Positions 13,365-26,094 of a DNA stretch of 64,000 bases are shown one piece after another. The notes beneath the pieces were generated by a model. The model was not told where the DNA came from. It worked only from the letters and a program-made list of their open reading frames with translations, and did not search any database. The number at the start of each line of letters is the position of its first letter. Positions within the stretch are counted from its first letter, which is position 1. Source of the stretch: Thuidium tamariscinum (taxonomy: Eukaryota > Streptophyta > Bryopsida > Hypnales > Thuidiaceae); assembly GCA_947034885.2 (NCBI GenBank), contig OX344756.2:12520098-12584097 (forward strand), in the 5' to 3' direction. A program made the translations under genes and the position numbers.

Positions 13365-13374
13365 CTACTCAAAC

Positions 13375-15787
13375 TACCTGAGTTGAGAAAGAAACAACAT
13401 ATCATGCAATAACTTTTTTGATCATGTAGTCAAAAGTTATGAAAATTATTGGGCCTCAAAGATATTCCTCGTCCTCACCTTCTGTTAAATTTTGGGTCCA
13501 AAAATCTCTAATCACACATACGTGCCTAAAATTTTTATGTTGCCAAAAAAAGCACCTTGGTCCTTTAGGAGTTAAGTGAGGATGTATAGGTGGTTCTACC
13601 TTATGTGCATTCATCCAAAAAGGATTCGGTAGAGTTACCCATTACTAACACACACATCATCAACAATAAATAGGGTACCCTATTTCCAACCAAGATTGGA
13701 ATAGATTTCCATTCTGTCCTTGGAATGTGTGACTTTGTATTTTTTCAAGGTTTCAACCAATAAATTATAGGCACATAAGTGAATAAGGTAATAGGAAGAA
13801 ATGAACAAGAAAATAGTTCTTGAAATGATTGGAATTGGATGACTTTAATTTAGATGTAGATCATGGGTCAAGGCCAACTTTTGCCTTTTAAAATTCATAG
13901 TAATTTCAATTTAAGAGACAAAATTACCAATTTTTTTGCAATCACCATCATTTTTGTCAATGTACATGTAAAAATATTTACTTTGCCTTGCACTACCCTA
14001 AATCATGTCCAAATGTGCTTATTTTGTTGGATATGGGTCCATCTACCATAGTATTATATGAAAATTTTGGAGTAAATTACACTTTAATTAATTAATTAAT
14101 TTTGCAATGAGAGAAATTTATTCCAATGCAAAAGTCCTGTTAAAGACATACCAAGCGTAGTAGTAGTTATTGATGGTCAACAAGAAATCAATTACAATTT
14201 TAGGCCCTTAGAATTTAGAAACACATTATCCAATGTTCTTTCAAAAACAAAAACAATTTTATAGTAAATTTTCAATTTAAAAAATGCTTTAGGACTTCAA
14301 AAAGCTTATGAGGGATGAGATTCATTAAAGAAGAAAGTGTGTTGAAGATCCTTTCGTCTTTCTACACAGTTATACTTACTAGATTCACTAAAAAAATTAT
14401 AAAAGAACAACAAATGAAAAAATATTCTACACATTAGAGACAAATTGAGGGCAATGAAAGGCTGCTATAGGATTGTTCCCCTTGTTGTTCCCCTTGTTGT
14501 TCTCTATGTTGTGAATTAGCCAATGTTGGTCTAAGTATTTATATTTTTTTCAAAAATTTCAAAAATGATTCAAAAATTAAAATTTGATCATTTTTCTTCA
14601 AAATTTTATTAAAATACAATTAATTAATATTATTTGACATTACAATCTCTTAATTACATCACATTGCTATTGTAGCAATTTCCCACAGTCCAGGAATTTT
14701 GGAGAACTTGTAGTCTCTTTTAGGTTTGAAATTCCTTCTAATGAATATTTTTTGGGCCTCCAACTCAAAACATTACAAGTAGGCAAGCAAAATCACATAG
14801 ATTTTTATTGTAAACAAATGGTGCTTTTGTCCTTTTAGATGTTAATGTAGCTCTTTTAATTCCCTTCACTATTCCAATAACAATTCAAACGTATCTCTCT
14901 AGGCTTATTGTAGAATAACGAATGTAGTTGCTCCATTGATGGTGGTTTACATGTTAATTGAATTATTCAAGGTGGTTTCCATTCAATTTCCAAATTTTGT
15001 AAGTTTTCAAAACAAGCTTTCTAAAGTTCTCCTAATCTCATTAAGATCAAAAAATTTGTAAATGAACAATACCATACTATATTGTACAATAGGGTACAAC
15101 AATAACTCAAACTACTATTGTATCATTTCAAAAAACTTTGTATAAAGTAAAAATGAATTTGTCATTATATATCTCATATAATTAACATCAATTCTAAGAC
15201 AATTTTAATGAAGCAAATGAAATTTCAACTTTGAAAAACTAAAATTTCATTTTTGGTAAATTTTTTAAGTCAATTCTAATGGTTTCACATAGTAAATCAT
15301 TGAAAACAATTTTTGATGGAGTTTTTTTAGTTTGATAGTGTAGGTACATAGCAGACATCATTAAGCACTCTACAGCCGCCTTCAATTAGAAAATCTACCT
15401 GATTATAGGCCACAATGCATCTGTAATAGTGCCTGGCACCCGTTCCGCCATCTGGCACTTGTTATAGTGCCAAGCACTATAATTAAATCTGGCATGATTT
15501 TTTTTTCCTGGGCAGCTTGGGAAGTTCATAATTGAAGATGTCATAAGTGAATCATTATTATGGGAGCTTTGAAATTTAACTTCATTGCCAAGACGCTCTT
15601 TAAAATTTTTGAAGACAAGACTATATGCTTAATTGGAATCAACTTTGAGGTACAAAAAAATTCAAGTTTATTAGCATGTTAGAACCAAGCCCCAAAAATG
15701 TAGCCGGCAATAAAAACTCAACCAAGAAAACCTTGTATGAGAAAACTTGGCTAAGAAAAACTTGGCTACTATGTGAACAATGAACTA
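13375..15787. repeat. AT-rich intergenic DNA, no gene
   Basis: Includes 13580-14050, related to MITE H (GGTGGTTCTACCTTA motif, and the segment around 13890). No coding signal. CTTGTTGTTCCC is duplicated at 14470-14505. Confidence 0.4.
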
Positions 15788-17480
15788 CTACTAACTTGAA
15801 AGAAATGGGACAGGCCGCAAGTTCTTGAAAATCTCTATTGTTGAAAACTTAGAATCTGCACTATTGATAACCAAATTGATTATTTGGCAATTGCTATTCT
15901 CCTTGAAAGTGTGTCCTAGTGGAACATCTTTAAATGCCACCAACTTCATCTTTTGCTTGTTAACTTCACTTGAAGTGCACTTAGATGATCCAACCATTAC
16001 CCCAGAAGGATTAGTAACCCCGCCCTCGTCCTGCATAAGAAAAACAAGTGGATCATTGCCATCTTTTTCAACACATACCTGCACAACTGACACAAAGTGT
16101 TAGCCACACAAAAGGTAATCTAATTTTCATGAATTGTAAAATTATTGCACCCTAAATAAAAAACTTTTAATGGTTATCACCTACAAACCTTTGAGTTTCC
16201 TCTCCGCAAAACCTCATTTGTATAAACACCTTTGAATGAAGTTCCTTGACCAAATATAACCCGCTAGAACACTTTGCTGGATAGGTCAATTTCTTCCCTA
16301 GAATACTTCAAATGCATAGGATTTAGAATCCTTGTGCCCTGTGATGATCATACCTTTCTCTCTTAGTACTTGTGCCTCTTCTATACGAGTGATGGGTGAA
16401 TGCAAGAAACACTTGTACTATTTTCCGTCACAAGCTAAGTGCTGATCTGTTTTTTGGCAATAACTTTTTCATTTTTGCTCGAAATGACTCAAGATTTCTA
16501 GAGAAGGTACTCATGTCTATCATACACCTTACATAATTTTTTCATAATTTTTAAAAATATTTTAATACTAAAACAGTACTAGTGATTAAATGTCACAAAT
16601 GAGAATTTGGAGGTTTTTAGTACTAAGGAGTACCTTTTTTTAATGATTTTGAGATGAAATTTGGATGAAATGGTCTTCTAATAGATTTACATCTCTGCAC
16701 ATGAGGAATTTTGAAAAAATTTATTTTTGTGTGGTGTAGAAGTCTACAAAGTGAACTTCTTTCTGCTTGAATTTTGAAACATATAAAATATTATTTTGGT
16801 ATTTTTTTTGGTGAATGACCATCTCCATAGAATTGTTGCAAATGATTACTTTTTATTTTTTGAATTTACTTATTTTTACTATTTTTCCCAAATTAAAACA
16901 TGAAGGTATGTATTTTCTTGAGGTTTGGTGCTTTTTTAATTCTCCTACTTAGAGAATTTTTCTATCAATTTCCTTTGGTGAAAACCTTCATCTTAGAGGT
17001 CTATACATTGTTCATATTTTTCAAATTTTTTTCAAACTAATTTTCTAATTTTAAAGTACTCCAGAAAAAGTCATGAGTATTGTAGTGAAACGCAACAAAT
17101 AGTACAAGTGTTTCTTGCATTCACCCTAATCCCAATAGCCCTCTCACTCTTATTCGTTATTCTTTTAGATTTTAACAAAGGCATTGCTGTTGCTAGTGTG
17201 CGAGTGATATCACTCAAATTGTTTTTACCGACAGCGCCCCGACTAAACCACACTGGATCTAGAGGTTTTGGATACGATTTTGGAGTCAAAAACAATGGAT
17301 GTACAAGATCCATTGGTTCAAACATGGGCCAATGGGAAACTAAAGACTTGTAGTCAATATCATGTCAAGATTGTAGCAGTTCACAGGTTTTCTCAAACTG
17401 TTTGCACTGCAATGCCGCACATCAACTTTCCAATTTTTCGACATCCTACGCGAAATCCTGAGAAAACAGAGGGGAAACAA
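15788..17480 (-). pseudogene. Decayed multi-exon gene of unknown function, split by element F1
   Basis: Read on the minus strand. An exon starting near 17465 after CTGTTTTCTCAG leads into a frame giving MFEPMDLVHPLFLTPKSYPK and continuing to about SERAIGI at 17127. Element F1 (16394-17126) interrupts it. The sequence resumes at 16393 with ITRIEEAQVLREKGMIITGH. After a frame change it gives EEIDLSSKVF, an in-frame TAG and RVIFGQGTSFKGVYTNEVLR, with a possible donor (GTGATAAC) near 16180. A last exon begins about 16062 (VCVEKDGNDPLVFLMQDEGG) and ends in a TAG at 15788-15790. The codon pattern and splice sites indicate a once-real gene, but stops, a frameshift and the insertion make it non-functional. 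I do not recognise the family. Confidence 0.5.
16394..17126. mobile_element. Foldback element F1 (733 bp), TIR GGGTGAATGCAAGAAACACT
   Basis: The left end GGGTGAATGCAAGAAACACT is repeated in inverted form at the right end, which finishes AAGTGTTTCTTGCATTCACCC (last 20 bases considered); the match extends inward through the ACTATTT motif. A diverged second copy lies at 46147-46866. No clear target duplication here (flanks GTGAT and TAATC). It sits inside coding sequence of the 15788-17480 pseudogene. Confidence 0.65.
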
Positions 17481-18245
17481 AAATGACATGCCAATTGCAA
17501 GTGATGAAATAACCTTACAACTAATACCAATCACTTGCAGAGACCACGGCAATAACTAAAACTAAACCATGTGCACAATTAGTCACCGTAGATGTGAGTA
17601 CTTCGTAGTAGACAGAGGGAATTGAATTGATTTAATAACTAAATTGAATTCAACCTTCATAACTCACTCACAGCGTAGTGAATCACGATCCCAAAATTTA
17701 TAGACTTGCAAATGACTGACCTAGAGTCTTCTCAGTCGAAAGACAAAGCAAAATTCAACAAACCCCAAAACCTACCGCCCTGTCATATCATTGATCTCCC
17801 TACTATCCTATACTACCACCTCTGAACCAATCGCATCTCGAGACTGAAATTTCGTGAAGAAATGGTGCCCTAAAAAGCAATCTTGACTAATCCCGCATAT
17901 CAAAGTGCATCCAAAAAAGATGGAACTCGAGAGTACCTGTGGGCCCTCGGCCTCCCTTGATCAAGAATAAAGCCCAAATCTACGAACTCTAACACTAAGC
18001 GCTTCCTGAAATTGCAATTCACAATCATGAGAAAGAATCACCCAGATAGAAATGTTGTGTCAACGATCAATTGTTTGAAGCGCAATCTTGAAGAGGGCAA
18101 CCCGTCTTCTACTGCCCAAAATAGATCATATGTGTTATGAACAATTTGTTTGGAAAAAATTGTCGATCTCTATGTGATCGACTGGCTAAACATTTCGTTG
18201 GTTTGCAACTTCAGGAAATCTATCGATCTCACACTTACCATTCAT
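17481..18245. other. GC-richer stretch without a recognised gene
   Basis: Less AT-rich than its surroundings and without repeat structure. It could be the 5' exons or UTR of the minus-strand pseudogene that ends at 15788, but no open frame or convincing splice pair was established. Confidence 0.35.
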
Positions 18246-19472
18246 CTCAATGTGAGCGCTTCTAACTCCACCCTTGAGCTAAAAGTTTATCACATGGGTC
18301 CTGTGTCTAATTGAGTTTTTTCTCTAATTGGGTGTTCAAAGAGAGCCTTCCAAGCAATGAACTCTTTTAGTCACGTTTTTTTAAGTATTTCTAATCTAAT
18401 TTGAGTCTGCAATTCTAGTTATTCTATTTTGAAATTCAACTAATCTTATCTATTCTATTCTACTTTGTCAATTGAAATTGTGCCTAATCTTAATTCCAAG
18501 CATTCGGTAAAAAGAAACTTAATAATAAAACAATGAGAATAAATATCAAATGGGATCAGTTTACCTCCTCTATGTAAATCTCCATACTCCGTCGTCAAAC
18601 ATCATCATGTGAAGATAGTCTCCTATGACTTTCCCGCTGAAATCATCACGGCTCTCCATCTAATCCATCATAATTTGCATGTCCTTGGTAAATCAATTCT
18701 ATCTGGTTAAAAGTGAAAACTAATGGTGATATAGTTCTAAATTATTTGCGTATTTCCTGTTATTCCTAATTTTCCGGTAATTAGAAAATACTGCAATTCA
18801 ACTTAGTCTACCTATTTGGTTAAGTTCTTAGCAAATAATCTATTCTAAGAAAATCAATGGAAATTTAATTGTTAGTTTCTTGTTGTTGTTGGTTTTAATA
18901 TTCAAAATTCAAGATGAAATTAATTATTTGGTATCGGAAATTATCATCAAATCTTTTCAAATCTAATTAATTTTTGAATTCTTGTTAATTCTTAAAGAAA
19001 TTAGTTGTCAATTTGTCCTTTCCCTTTTGTCTTATTAAAATATTTTAAATAAAAAATTATCATCAAATCTTTTCAAATCTAATTAATTTTTGAATTTGCG
19101 TTAATTTCTAAAGAAATTGGTTGTCAATTTGTTTGTTTCTTTTTGGCTTAATAGGCCTAATAAAACAAAACCAACAAAATCCAAACCTTCTAAGAATCTA
19201 ATTAATAACTAACTACCAAAGAATGTAAAACATTCTTAAAAAACAAGAATAATCGTAATAGTAATATTCTAAAGAAATTGTTTTTTATTCCCCAAGGGTC
19301 AACCCCAAAGAATAAGAATCAATTTCAATAGTGTTATTCCGTGGAAATGAGTTTTTTAATGTGAATTGCTTCTCATCAGGGTTGACGAATTGCCACGTTC
19401 GGAGCAAAATCACGTTCAAAATCTGGACGTCCGGACGTCCAGATGCAGCGGATGCAGCAAACGTAGTGGCGG

Positions 19473-21683
19473 GCGGTAATCAAATAAATAAGCAAATGGA
19501 CGTACATTGTAGGATACATAGGATTCGGAGGCAAAGGCTAGAAGGTTGGGTGGACAGATGGGCCTACAAGGGGTTTTACAGAATAGAATAGAATGCTTTA
19601 AAACTTGAAAAAATCAATTCATAAAAATAAATAAATAAAACTTGAAGAAGGGATATTTTCAACATCAACAAACAAACTCATATTATAATGTAAATTTCTT
19701 GACTAGGAAATTGCCAAAGATTTTGTACATTGTAATTGACGGGATTGATGCCCCTTTTAAGCATTATTCACATTACTTTAAATCTGACAAACCTTCCACA
19801 ATTCTATCTCATCATCTCAAAAAATGCATAAGACATTCCAGAAAATTGTAAAAAAATCCTAAATAAGCATACTAACAAATGAAATCAAACAAATCAACTC
19901 TTTGTTTATTTATTTATTAGTAAGAAGTTAAAACCATCAAAAAATTGCACAAAATTCTAAAAGTGTCCTTTGCTTTTGAAAATTTGCAAGTAGGTGTCCC
20001 ATATCAAGCCAAGCATGTATAAAAAAATTTAGAAATTTTTAGTTGCCCATACAAAAGTTGTGGCGAATATACTAAATTGTGACTAATGTGACTAATGCGC
20101 CTTTGGGGCATTAGTCACATTAATCACAATTGAACATATCTCCCAAATTCCTAGCCTTTTCTATTTCAATTTTCTCTAAAAATCTCCAAATACTTCCAAT
20201 GCATCCTAATGAAGCACATTGACATTCGAAGTTGGACAAGTGACCTTGAATCTTATTTCTTTTTGGGTTGTAAGTCAAAACCATCAAAAAATTGCAGAAA
20301 ATTCTAAAAGTGTCATATGCTTTCAAAAATTTGCAAATAGGTGCTATATTTAATGCCAAGCACATAGAATTTTTTTTTGAAAATTTTAGTTGCTTATGCA
20401 AAAGTTGTGGCTAAATTACAAAATTGTGATGAATGTAACTAATGCCGTTAAGGGGCATTAGTGACATTAGTTGCAATTGAATAAACCTCCCAACATCCTT
20501 GATTCTTCTATTCAAGTTTTTTTGTAAAATTTTCAATAGATGCAATGCATCATAATAGAGCATATTTACATATGAAATTAGACAAGTCAACTTTAATTTT
20601 ATATATGTTTGGGTTGAAAGTTAAAACGATGAAAGAATTGCAAAAAAACTCTAAAAGTGTCCAATGCCCCTACACATTTGTACTTTTGTGAGGAGGGATT
20701 TAAGATTATATAGAACATATATAATAGTTCTTATGTATTTTCATTACAAAAAACCTCCAATGAATACTTACAACATGTTTACTATTCTAGCTTAGAATAC
20801 TGTTGGATTTGTAGGCATTGATTGTAGTTACCTAAATTCATTCTTTGATATTAAGCATGAAGATTAAAGAACAAATTACAAAATAAGAGTAGAATTTTAA
20901 ACAAGAAATAGACTATAGAGGCCCAAAGGAACACAAGTAAAATAGTTAATTCACCCTAGGCCTACATGCTTGCTAAATTTTTGAATTTTTTTCCATTCCA
21001 TTGCGTGCCCACCCATCTATTTGAAAGTTTGTCCAAACGCTTAAATTCTTACAAGACTACGCCCATACCAATCCGCCTGTCCACTCTATTAGTCTAAATG
21101 CCCATTCGCTTGTTTGCGCCATTGGAGCTATCCAAACGCCTATCTGCCCAACCACCCCATCAAAGCTGTCCGATCTTCTACTTGTTTGCGCGTCCGCTGC
21201 ATCTAAGCCATCCGCCTGATTGCCCGTCCGTTGATTTGCGCGCCACCCGTCCGCCCCATCAGAGCCGTGCAAAATGGCCATCCAAATTTCCAAAGTCTTA
21301 CAAGTTCATGCTCTTGCTAATCCACTTGTCTAACCTTCTTTTGAAATCATGTTTGAAAGCCCGATTGTCCACCCCATCTGACACGTCCGAACGCCCATCT
21401 GAAAGCCCGATTGTCCGCCTGTTCGCCGCATCGCGACCGTTCAAACGTTTATCTGAATGCCCATCCAATTATCTTAACAATTGTTTGCCTTAACGACCAT
21501 TTTAGAAGTCTTTTTCTGCTACATTGGATTCCTTGAATAAAAGATCCGCTTCCATTCTTCTCATGGTAGACATTCAATATTGCAAGTATCCAATGGACAA
21601 TGAATGTACAAAAACAGAAAAGAAGTAAGTCCTCCACTTAATTGAATTTGCATCATAATCCCTAAACCCTAAACCCTAACCTT
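19473..21683. repeat. Left inverted arm of element A
   Basis: Pairs with 23416-25481. Coordinates sum to 44954 over the outer part and about 45100 near the inner end, so this arm has about 145 bp extra, located in the GC-rich Cys-less tract 21060-21460 made of GCCCGATTGTCCGCC-like units. Outside that tract the arms look nearly identical. The arm ends inwardly with three CCCTAAA units at 21660-21680. Confidence 0.85.
21660..21680. repeat. Plant telomere-type repeat (CCCTAAA)3
   Basis: Three CCCTAAA units at the inner end of the left arm of element A, mirrored at 23419-23442 in the right arm. Confidence 0.9.
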
Positions 21684-21947
21684 CATTTTAGTTTATTCTT
21701 GTTACATCATGCGTATTTTTAAAATTTTGATTTGTATAAAAAGGTGGTGGATTTGGCCCACCATCTTTTTGTATAAATGCTTGTTAAAGTGTATAAAGTA
21801 AGGTAGGCATTCCAATAAATAACTTTTAAGAATTCATGACTTGGTTTTGTAAAGCTATGATTTTTCTAAATATTGTTGGTGATAATATTAGGGTTTAATT
21901 GTTACCTATTTAATCCATTTTCTTCTATTTTTAGCCGTTCTTCTATC

Positions 21948-22245
21948 ACCGAGGAGGACACTTCTTGTATATTTGGGGGACCCGCGTGCGGCGGTGGGGT
22001 ATTTTTAGGGGGGCTATCAATTACTTGTAATCATTACTTGGCAACATTAAAAGAGCCCCTATTTTACCATAAAGCGGAAAAATCAGCCATATTATCATCC
22101 CTATTTTATTTGTAAAACACTTTGCCTTTTTAATGTCCCCTATTTTATATGTAAATGTCTTATAAATTTTACCTAAGATTATTTAAATGTACCCTATATT
22201 CCGCCGCACGTAGGTTATTAAAAAACGGGAAGTGTCCACCTCTAG
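21948..22245. mobile_element. 298-bp MITE D nested in the loop of element A
   Basis: Left end ACCGAGGAGGACACTT and reverse-complemented right end CTAGAGGTGGACACTT agree at 12 of 16 positions. Inside are inverted CGTGCGGCGG/CCGCCGCACG segments. A perfect 8-bp repeat CTTCTATC flanks it (21940-21947, 22246-22253), which suits a hAT-type MITE. Confidence 0.65.
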
Positions 22246-22253
22246 CTTCTATC

Positions 22254-23415
22254 CCTTCTACACAAATATTTCCTCTTAAAGTAATCTCATAGTATAATAA
22301 TCCCTTTAGATCATTTCAATTAAGATTTACCTATGACTTTTCTTGTGAATTAAATCATGGGCTATGGTATTTGTATATGTATTTTACTAGTTTACTTTGG
22401 CTATGGTTTTTGTCATGGAATCATATCTTGGTAAACCTTAAGTCTAAATTAGCCTTCATTTATTTGATTTTGATTGAAACCTATACATAATGTAGAGTAT
22501 AAATTTAAGTCATGGAATGGCATGTTTCTTATATTTTATTTTCTCCAATAAACCACTTTCAATTTGAAACTTGTATTTTAATTGTAAGCTGTGAAGCTTT
22601 CTTGTTTTTAGTTTTGGACATCTTCAATACTAGGATCTTGCATTCTTGGTATAGACTATAGACTATATAAAAATGTATACATCAAAAAAAAAATTCTACT
22701 AATCTCCTAAATGATTCATAACCAATTAAAACTACTGAACATTTCTTAGAGAATGAAATTTGGCTTCCTATGTTCTTTCTTTTGAAAACAATTTGAATTG
22801 AAGTAGGATCAAACTTTATAAAATTTTCTTTAGCTTCTTTTAGGCAAGTGAAGTAGTGAAATAAGTGAATTTAGGAATGACATTCATTGCAAGTATAGTA
22901 AAGTACATGTATGGAAGTGAATTCAATACTTTCACATAATCAACTCTTCTATCTTGAATAAAACTTTTAGAAATCACAAGAGCAAGTGGAAAATTTAGAT
23001 TAAAGGTAAAATCTCAAATCCACGTTAAATTACATTAAAATACTTTTAGCATTTCAAGACTCTTGATTACATCTTTCAATAGTATTTTAAAAAATGAAAT
23101 TGCTATAATCCAGTTTGTACTTTGTACTTGTAGTGTATTCAACTTAATCTTCATACCTAATTACCTATCAATGCACTTTAGAACAAAAGTATAATAAGAA
23201 ATGAAACACTTCAATCTTCAAGGCATAAATAATTGGTTCAATTTTGTAGAAGCCTACAACTCTACAAATAATGTATTGCCAAACAATAATAAATGCACTA
23301 AACCCCGTAGAACATTGAAAACATAAGTAAATGAATACCTGAATAAGTGAGGTCTATAGATGAAGTACCTTATGAGTACGATTTAAAAAAATAAATCAAC
23401 GCAACAATGTAAAAA
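22254..23415. other. Remainder of element A loop, no gene
   Basis: AT-rich, no open frame of note and no transposase motif on either strand. Confidence 0.45.
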
Positions 23416-25481
23416 AAGGTTAGGGTTTAGGGTTTAGGGTTTATGATGCAAATTCAATTAAGTGGAGGACTTACTTCTTTTCTGTTTTTGTACATTCATT
23501 GTCCATTGGATACTTGCAATATTAAATGTTTGCCATGAGAAGAATGGAAGCGGATCTTTTATTCAAGGAATCCAATGCAATAGAAGAAGACTTCTAAAAT
23601 GGTCGTTAAGGCAAACAATTGTTAAGATAATTGGATGGGCATTCAGACAAACGTTTGAACGGTCGCGATGCGGCAAATAGGCGGACGATCGGACAGCTGA
23701 AAAAGGGCGGACAATCGGGCTTTCAGATGGGCGTTTGGACGCGTTAGATGGGGTGGACAATCGGGCTTTCAAACATGATTTCAAAAGGAGGTTAGACAAG
23801 CAGATTAGCAAGAGCATAAACTTGTAGGACTTTGGAAATTTGGATGGCCATTTTGCACGGCTTTGATGGGGCGGACAGGCGGATTGGTATGGGCGTAGTC
23901 TTGTAAGAATTTAAGCGTTTGGACAAACTTTCAAATAGATGGGTGGGCACGCAATGGAATGGAAAAAAATTCAAAAATTTAGCAAGCATGTAGGCCTAGG
24001 GTGAATTAACTATTTTACTTGTGTTCCTTTGGGCCTCTATAGTCTATTTCTTGTTTAAAATTCTACTCTTATTTTGTAATTTGTTCTTTAATCTTCATGC
24101 TTAATATCAAAGAATGAATTTAGGTAACTACAATCAATGCCTACAAATCCAACAGTATTCTAAGCTAGAATAGTAAACATGTTGTAAGTATTCATTGGAG
24201 GTTTTTTGTAATGAAAATACATAAGAACTATTATATATGTTCTATATAATCTTAAATCCCTCCTCACAAAAGTACAAATGTGTAGGGGCATTGGACACTT
24301 TTAGAGTTTTTTTGCAATTCTTTCATCGTTTTAACTTTCAACCCAAACATATATAAAATTAAAGTTGACTTGTCTAATTTCATATGTAAATATGCTCTAT
24401 TATGATGCATTGCATCTATTGAAAATTTTACAAAAAAACTTGAATAGAAGAATCAAGGATGTTGGGAGGTTTATTCAATTGCAACTAATGTCACTAATGC
24501 CCCTTAACGGCATTAGTTACATTCATCACAATTTTGTAATTTAGCCACAACTTTTGCATAAGCAACTAAAATTTTCAAAAAAAATTCTATGTGCTTGGCA
24601 TTAAATATAGCACCTATTTGCAAATTTTTGAAAGCATATGACACTTTTAGAATTTTCTGCAATTTTTTGATGGTTTTGACTTACAACCCAAAAAGAAATA
24701 AGATTCAAGGTCACTTGTCCAACTTCGAATGTCAATGTGCTTCATTAGGATGCATTGGAAGTATTTGGAGATTTTTAGAGAAAATTGAAATAGAAAAGGC
24801 TAGGAATTTGGGAGATATGTTCAATTGTGATTAATGTGACTAATGCCCCAAAGGCGCATTAGTCACATTAGTCACAATTTAGTATATTCGCCACAACTTT
24901 TGTATGGGCAACTAAAAATTTCTAAATTTTTTTATACATGCTTGGCTTGATATGGGACACCTACTTGCAAATTTTCAAAAGCAAAGGACACTTTTAGAAT
25001 TTTGTGCAATTTTTTGATGGTTTTAACTTCTTACTAATAAATAAATAAACAAAGAGTTGATTTGTTTGATTTCATTTGTTAGTATGCTTATTTAGGATTT
25101 TTTTACAATTTTCTGGAATGTCTTATGCATTTTTTGAGATGATGAGATAGAATTGTGGAAGGTTTGTCAGATTTAAAGTAATGTGAATAATGCTTAAAAG
25201 GGGCATCAATCCCGTCAATTACAATGTACAAAATCTTTGGCAATTTCCTAGTCAAGAAATTTACATTATAATATGAGTTTGTTTGTTGATGTTGAAAATA
25301 TCCCTTCTTCAAGTTTTATTTATTTATTTTTATGAATTGATTTTTTCAAGTTTTAAAGCATTCTATTCTATTCTGTAAAACCCCTTGTAGGCCCATCTGT
25401 CCACCCAACCTTCTAGCCTTTGCCTCCGAATCCTATGTATCCTACAATGTACGTCCATTTGCTTATTTATTTGATTACCGC
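23416..25481. repeat. Right inverted arm of element A
   Basis: Reverse complement of 19473-21683. It begins with the TTTAGGG run (23419-23442) and ends at the ATTACCGC motif. Short ORFs in it mirror those of the left arm exactly, which shows repeat identity, not coding. Confidence 0.85.
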
Positions 25482-25950
25482 TCGACCGCCTATCCGTCTG
25501 ACCGCTGAACGTAGAAACTACAAATGTCAAATGACGTTCGGAGACCCCCAGACGTTGCCGTGGGACATCCGGATGTGACGCTAGACGTCAGGGCGTCCTA
25601 TCAACCCTGCTTCTCATGTTAGGATTCCATCACCTGAACCTCTCCTAATTTTCTTCCTTCTCTCTCATTCTTGTTTTGCGACAGTTTGCAATGTTTTGAG
25701 AGAGATATGGCTAGGGCAGAAGAATGTGAGTGGGATTTTAGTGAAGGATTTGTGAAATCTCAAAAATTAGATTTGTATAAAAATCAAGGGAAAAATGCGG
25801 AGTTGTGGCTCCAACTGCCAACCCAATGATTTTCTAAGAAATCCAGTTTTTGTGATATCATGTGGTTTTGAGTTTGCATTCACCAACTCCGAACTCCCAA
25901 CCCTTGGACTCCGAACTCCCTTCCTGGACTCCAAGCTCCTAGAGCCCCTA

Positions 25951-26094
25951 GATTGTGACTCACGGACCCCCCTAGACTGCGCTCACGAACCCCTCCCTAG
26001 ACTGCACTCACGGACCCCTCCCTGGATTGCGCTCATGAACCCCTCCCTGGACTGCGCTCACGGCCCCCTCCCCAGACTGCACTCACGGCCCCCT
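25951..26094. repeat. 25-bp minisatellite inside solo LTR E-left
   Basis: About six units with CTCACG(G/A)ACCCC...CTGC starting at 25959, 25982, 26007, 26032, 26057 and 26082. The 116-codon frame across it is a product of the repeat. The equivalent part of the other LTR (61900-62040) has different GC-rich repeats (CACACCCA-type). Confidence 0.8.

Larger units (their letters stand above)
19377..25609. mobile_element. hAT-like giant foldback element A (6233 bp), non-autonomous
   Basis: Ends CAGGGTTGA...TCAACCCTG, with a perfect 8-bp target duplication CTTCTCAT at 19369-19376 and 25610-25617. Terminal 95-130 bp are rich in GACGTCC/CGGATG motifs, followed by long inverted arms (19473-21683 and 23416-25481) and a 1.7-kb loop. 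The related LTR at 59576-63434 has the empty site near 62275-62295 (one copy of a CTTCACGT-like octamer), confirming insertion into the LTR. No transposase is encoded, so mobilisation must have been in trans. Confidence 0.85.

Noticed and set aside
21098..21493. 131-codon ORF, the longest plus-strand frame nearby
   Set aside because: Lies in the GC-rich repeat tract of element A's arm; the mirrored tract in the other arm is shorter and frame is not conserved.
19642..25312. Pairs of identical short ORFs (for example at 19642 and 25103)
   Set aside because: Identity follows from the inverted arms of element A, not from selection on protein.
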